Shown: positions 34,099-36,196 of the stretch, piece by piece
Layout: each line of letters starts with the position of its first letter
How positions within the stretch are numbered: the stretch's first letter is position 1
Assembly: GCA_018065765.1 (NCBI GenBank)
Contig: JAGHSR010000158.1
Span: forward strand, 1-36,196
From: Candidatus Colicola coprequi
GTDB lineage: Bacteria > Bacteroidota > Bacteroidia > Bacteroidales > Paludibacteraceae
Direction: 5' to 3'
Length of the DNA: 36,196 nt
Notes under the pieces: model-generated
Databases searched by the model: none
The model's input: the letters and a program-made list of their open reading frames with translations, nothing else
Told to the model about the DNA's origin: nothing
Translations under genes and position numbers: made by a program

Positions 34099-35394
34099 TT
34101 ATTTAACGACTACCAAGTAGTAGTTTTTCTTCCCTTTTTGGAAGAGGATATATTTGTCGTTCAATAGAGCAGTGGTCGTGATGGGTGTTTATGCATCCGT
34201 CAGTTTCTCCTTGTTCTTGGAGAACCCGTTTGCCAAAATCATCTTTCTGGCTTCTCCTTTGCTTGGGAATACTTGCGTTTTCTCAGCCAGTAAATCTAGA
34301 GGTGCGATGCCTGCTGCCAATTCGTCACGACTGATTTCGAAGGTCTCTACACCCTCAAACACCTGCAAGAACGTCTCTTCATCCAACCCGCGCAAAGCTT
34401 CTGCGGTAGCGTTGCCAAATAGGATGTTGGTAGCCTCCACAGCGGCATTGTAGTCTGCTTCGGAGTGTACCATGCAGGTCACCTCTTTGGCTAAACGTTT
34501 TTGTAGCGTGCGCATGTGAGGTGCTTGGTCGTGTTCGGCAATGAGGGCGTCAATCTCTTCCTTCTCCAAGGAGGTGAAAATCTTGATATAGCGTTTGGCA
34601 TCGTCATCGCTCACGTTTAGCCAGAACTGGTAGAAACGATACGGCGAGGTATATTCCTTGCTCAGCCACACATTACCCTGCTCGGTCTTGCCGAATTTCT
34701 TACCGTCCGCCTTGGTGATAAGCGGGCAGGTGAGGGCGTAAGCCTCGTTGCCGGTTAATTTCTTAATCAACTCCATTCCGGTGGTGATGTTGCCCCATTG
34801 GTCGCTACCACCCATCTGCAACTTGCAGCCTTTGTGGGTATTGAGATAGTAGAAATCGTAGCCTTGCAGCAGTTGGTAGGTGAACTCGGTGAACGACATG
34901 CCACAGTTGAACTCACCATTAAAACGCTTCTTGACACTATCCTTCGCCATCATGTAGTTAACCGTGATGAGTTTGCCAATATGGCGGGCGAACTCGATAA
35001 AGGTGAAGTCCTTCATCCAATCGTAGTTGTTCACCAATTCAGCAGCGTTGGGTTCGGTGCTGTCAAAGTCCAAGAAACGCTCTAACTGTTTCTTGATGCA
35101 AGCTACGTTGTGGTTCAGTGTCTCCTCATCCAGCAGATTACGCTCGGCACTCTTGCCACTGGGGTCACCAATCATGCCGGTAGCACCACCGATGAGGGCG
35201 ATAGGCTTATGTCCGCAACGTTGCAGATGACGCAGCATCATAATGCCGCACAAGTGACCGATATGCAAACTGTCTGCCGTGGGGTCTATGCCCAAATAAG
35301 CAGCTGTAACTTCCTTATTCAGTTGTTCTTCTGTTCCGGGAATGATGTCCTGCAACATTCCACGCCAACGCAATTCTTCTACAAAGTTTTTCAT
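34099..35394 (-). CDS. tyrS: Tyrosyl-tRNA synthetase, interrupted by one in-frame stop in the S4 domain
   Basis: The start ATG at 35394 opens 401 residues ending at TAA (34189-34191). The same frame then continues for 29 codons (TPITTTALLNDKYILFQ and then KGKKNYYLVVVK) to the true-looking stop at 34099-34101. The class I motifs HIGH (HIGHLCG) and KFGKT (GKKFGKTEQ), the tyrosine pocket and the S4 domain (PSKGEARKMILANG) are intact. With the tail included the length is 431 residues, as is usual in Bacteroidales. The stop falls in the S4 RNA-binding domain, before its last conserved strand. The enzyme is essential, so the stop is tolerated, read through, or a sequencing error. The promoter is at 35413-35444. 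Confidence 0.93.
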
Positions 35395-35412
35395 ACAAAA
35401 TCAAATTTGGTG

Positions 35413-35444
35413 CAAAGGTAGTTGTAATTTTTGACATAGACAAA
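35413..35444 (-). promoter_or_regulatory. Bacteroidales promoter for tyrS
   Basis: The minus strand reads TTTG (35444-35441), a 20-bp spacer, then TACCTTTG (35420-35413). Confidence 0.85.
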
Positions 35445-35645
35445 TTAAATCGTAATTTATTGTTCTTTGAGTCACCATTCAAAAAACCTATCGTAAACTC
35501 ACTAGTGTCTACTAAAAATTTTGACAATTAAAAATGCGTTTTTTGTGGCAGTGTGGCGGATACCCTTGTTCATCGTTTCTTGTCCGGCGATACCCTCGCC
35601 GCTTTGTTATGTCCTTTCTGCGTGCATTGTATGCGCGCTTTTTTT
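35445..35645. other. Intergenic DNA without a supported feature
   Basis: This follows the tyrS promoter. It is A/T-rich to about 35530 and then of mixed composition. I see no gene, RNA or clear dyad. Long open frames that cross it on both strands arise from the repeats downstream. Confidence 0.5.
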
Positions 35646-35711
35646 GTCGTTTCCGTTGTCGTTTCCGTTGTCGTTTCCGTTGTCGTTTTCGTTGTCGTTT
35701 CCGTTGTCGTT
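35646..35711. repeat. 12-bp tandem repeat GTCGTTTCCGTT (5.5 units)
   Basis: Units start at 35646, 35658, 35670, 35682 and 35694, then a half unit at 35706. One unit has TTTT for TTTC. On the minus strand the repeat would read as a Thr/Glu-rich peptide. Confidence 0.92.
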
Positions 35712-35748
35712 GTGCATTTCGCGTCCATTAGTTGGGCGCACTTGCTCC

Positions 35749-35968
35749 GTCCTCTCCCCTTTGTCGCGCTTTGCTGCGCTGCAGCGCTCCTTGTCGCCGT
35801 GCCTCTCTGTCCCCTTTGTCGCGCTTTGCTGCGCTGCAGCGCTCCTTGTCGCCGTGCCTCTCTGTCTCCTTTCTCCCGCTTTGCTGCGCTGCAGCGCTCC
35901 TTGTCGCCGCGCCTCTCTGTCTCCTTTGTCGCGCTTTGCTGCGCTGCAGCGCTCCTTGTCGCCGCGCC
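35749..35968. repeat. 55-bp tandem repeat (4 units), each with a 12-bp palindrome
   Basis: Four units start at 35749, 35804, 35859 and 35914. Each contains the perfect palindrome GCGCTGCAGCGC. Units differ by a few substitutions; the first is the most divergent at its left end. Confidence 0.92.
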
Positions 35969-36023
35969 TTTCTCGACACTTTCTCGACACTTTCTCGACA
36001 CTCTCTCGACACTCTCTCGACAC
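35969..36023. repeat. 11-bp tandem repeat TTTCTCGACAC (5 units)
   Basis: Units start at 35969, 35980, 35991, 36002 and 36013. The last two have TCTC at the start in place of TTTC. The array directly adjoins the 55-bp repeat, whose period is five times 11. Confidence 0.92.
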
Positions 36024-36027
36024 TTCT

Positions 36028-36049
36028 CCCCCTTCAGGGGGTTGGGGGG
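36028..36049. repeat. C/G-rich dyad element next to the terminal arrays
   Basis: CCCCC (36028-36032), TTCA, GGGGG (36037-36041), then TTGGGGGG. It has the same design as 25625-25666 and the same position directly after a tandem array. A run of nine C follows at 36098-36106. Confidence 0.6.
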
Positions 36050-36196
36050 CTTATTCTCTACATTCTCTGCATTCTTGATCTTTGTGCATCTTTCTCGCCC
36101 CCCCCCAAACCCTTCTCCGGGTGACATGGTGACAGATAAACCACTTTTCTATAATATATTTTACTTTTCTCTCCCTATGCGGGGATTAATATACAC

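Noticed and set aside
34154..34453. 99-codon plus-strand frame opposite the 3' end of tyrS
   Set aside because: It lies wholly antisense to conserved tyrS sequence and has no protein-like features or promoter.
35521..36127. Long open frames on both strands (up to 185 codons) over the terminal repeats
   Set aside because: They are low-complexity translations of the 12-, 55- and 11-bp repeats, several frames are open at once, and none has a start context or a recognisable domain.
1..36196. Genome-wide alternative genetic code
   Set aside because: TAA, TAG and TGA all end many intact genes here at the expected family lengths, so only local stop bypass or error remains possible.

Overview
The window looks like a chromosomal segment of a Bacteroidales (Bacteroidota) bacterium. 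The evidence is seven copies of the Bacteroidales promoter (TTG or TTTG, a 20-bp spacer, then TACCTTTG), a SusC-type TonB receptor with an N-terminal carboxypeptidase-like domain, a four-helix-bundle suffix protein, DPP-IV, fused L-serine dehydratase, CoaX and an MFS/ROK sugar pair. I cannot fix the family or genus. I found no tRNA, rRNA, CRISPR array, insertion sequence or prophage gene.

Layout: 1-928 is the end of methylmalonyl-CoA mutase. 929-1925 is a four-helix-bundle gene flanked by CTAG octamer arrays. 1926-3635 (minus) is a two-gene unit of exported proteins without known function. 3722-4022 (minus) is a candidate structured RNA with its own promoter and terminator-like end. 4296-5813 is an esterase/D-Ala-D-Ala dipeptidase fusion whose lipoprotein leader is cut off by two in-frame stops. 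6032-14252 is an envelope and lipid run: membrane protein, acyl-CoA ligase, CoaX, FadL-like barrel, TPR protein, LptC, FabG, serine dehydratase. 14389-19366 holds DPP-IV, an MFS sugar transporter, a ROK kinase and a NodB deacetylase. 19411-25472 (minus) holds CoaD, S41 protease and an Ig-like lipoprotein, plus a ClpB that lacks its N-domain. 25804-33950 is a metal operon: TonB receptor, His-rich membrane protein and a CusB/CzcA/TolC-type pump. 34099-35394 (minus) is tyrS with an in-frame stop in its S4 domain. 35395-36196 is non-coding and dense in tandem repeats.

How it fits together: the ligase, FadL-like barrel, LptC and FabG point to fatty-acid and LPS handling. The MFS/ROK pair imports and phosphorylates a hexose. 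The 25804-33950 operon appears to manage a divalent metal. Its pump carries the D397/D403/E410 spacing of CzcA-type (Zn/Co/Cd) pumps, not the pattern of Cu/Ag pumps.

The most unusual features are (i) several families of short tandem repeats with an invariant core and variable remaining bases, each confined to a gene junction and one flanking a four-helix-bundle gene; (ii) an about 300-nt structured RNA that I cannot assign to a known family; and (iii) in-frame stops in two otherwise intact genes, one of them essential. All boundaries come from reading the sequence. No similarity search or folding program was run.
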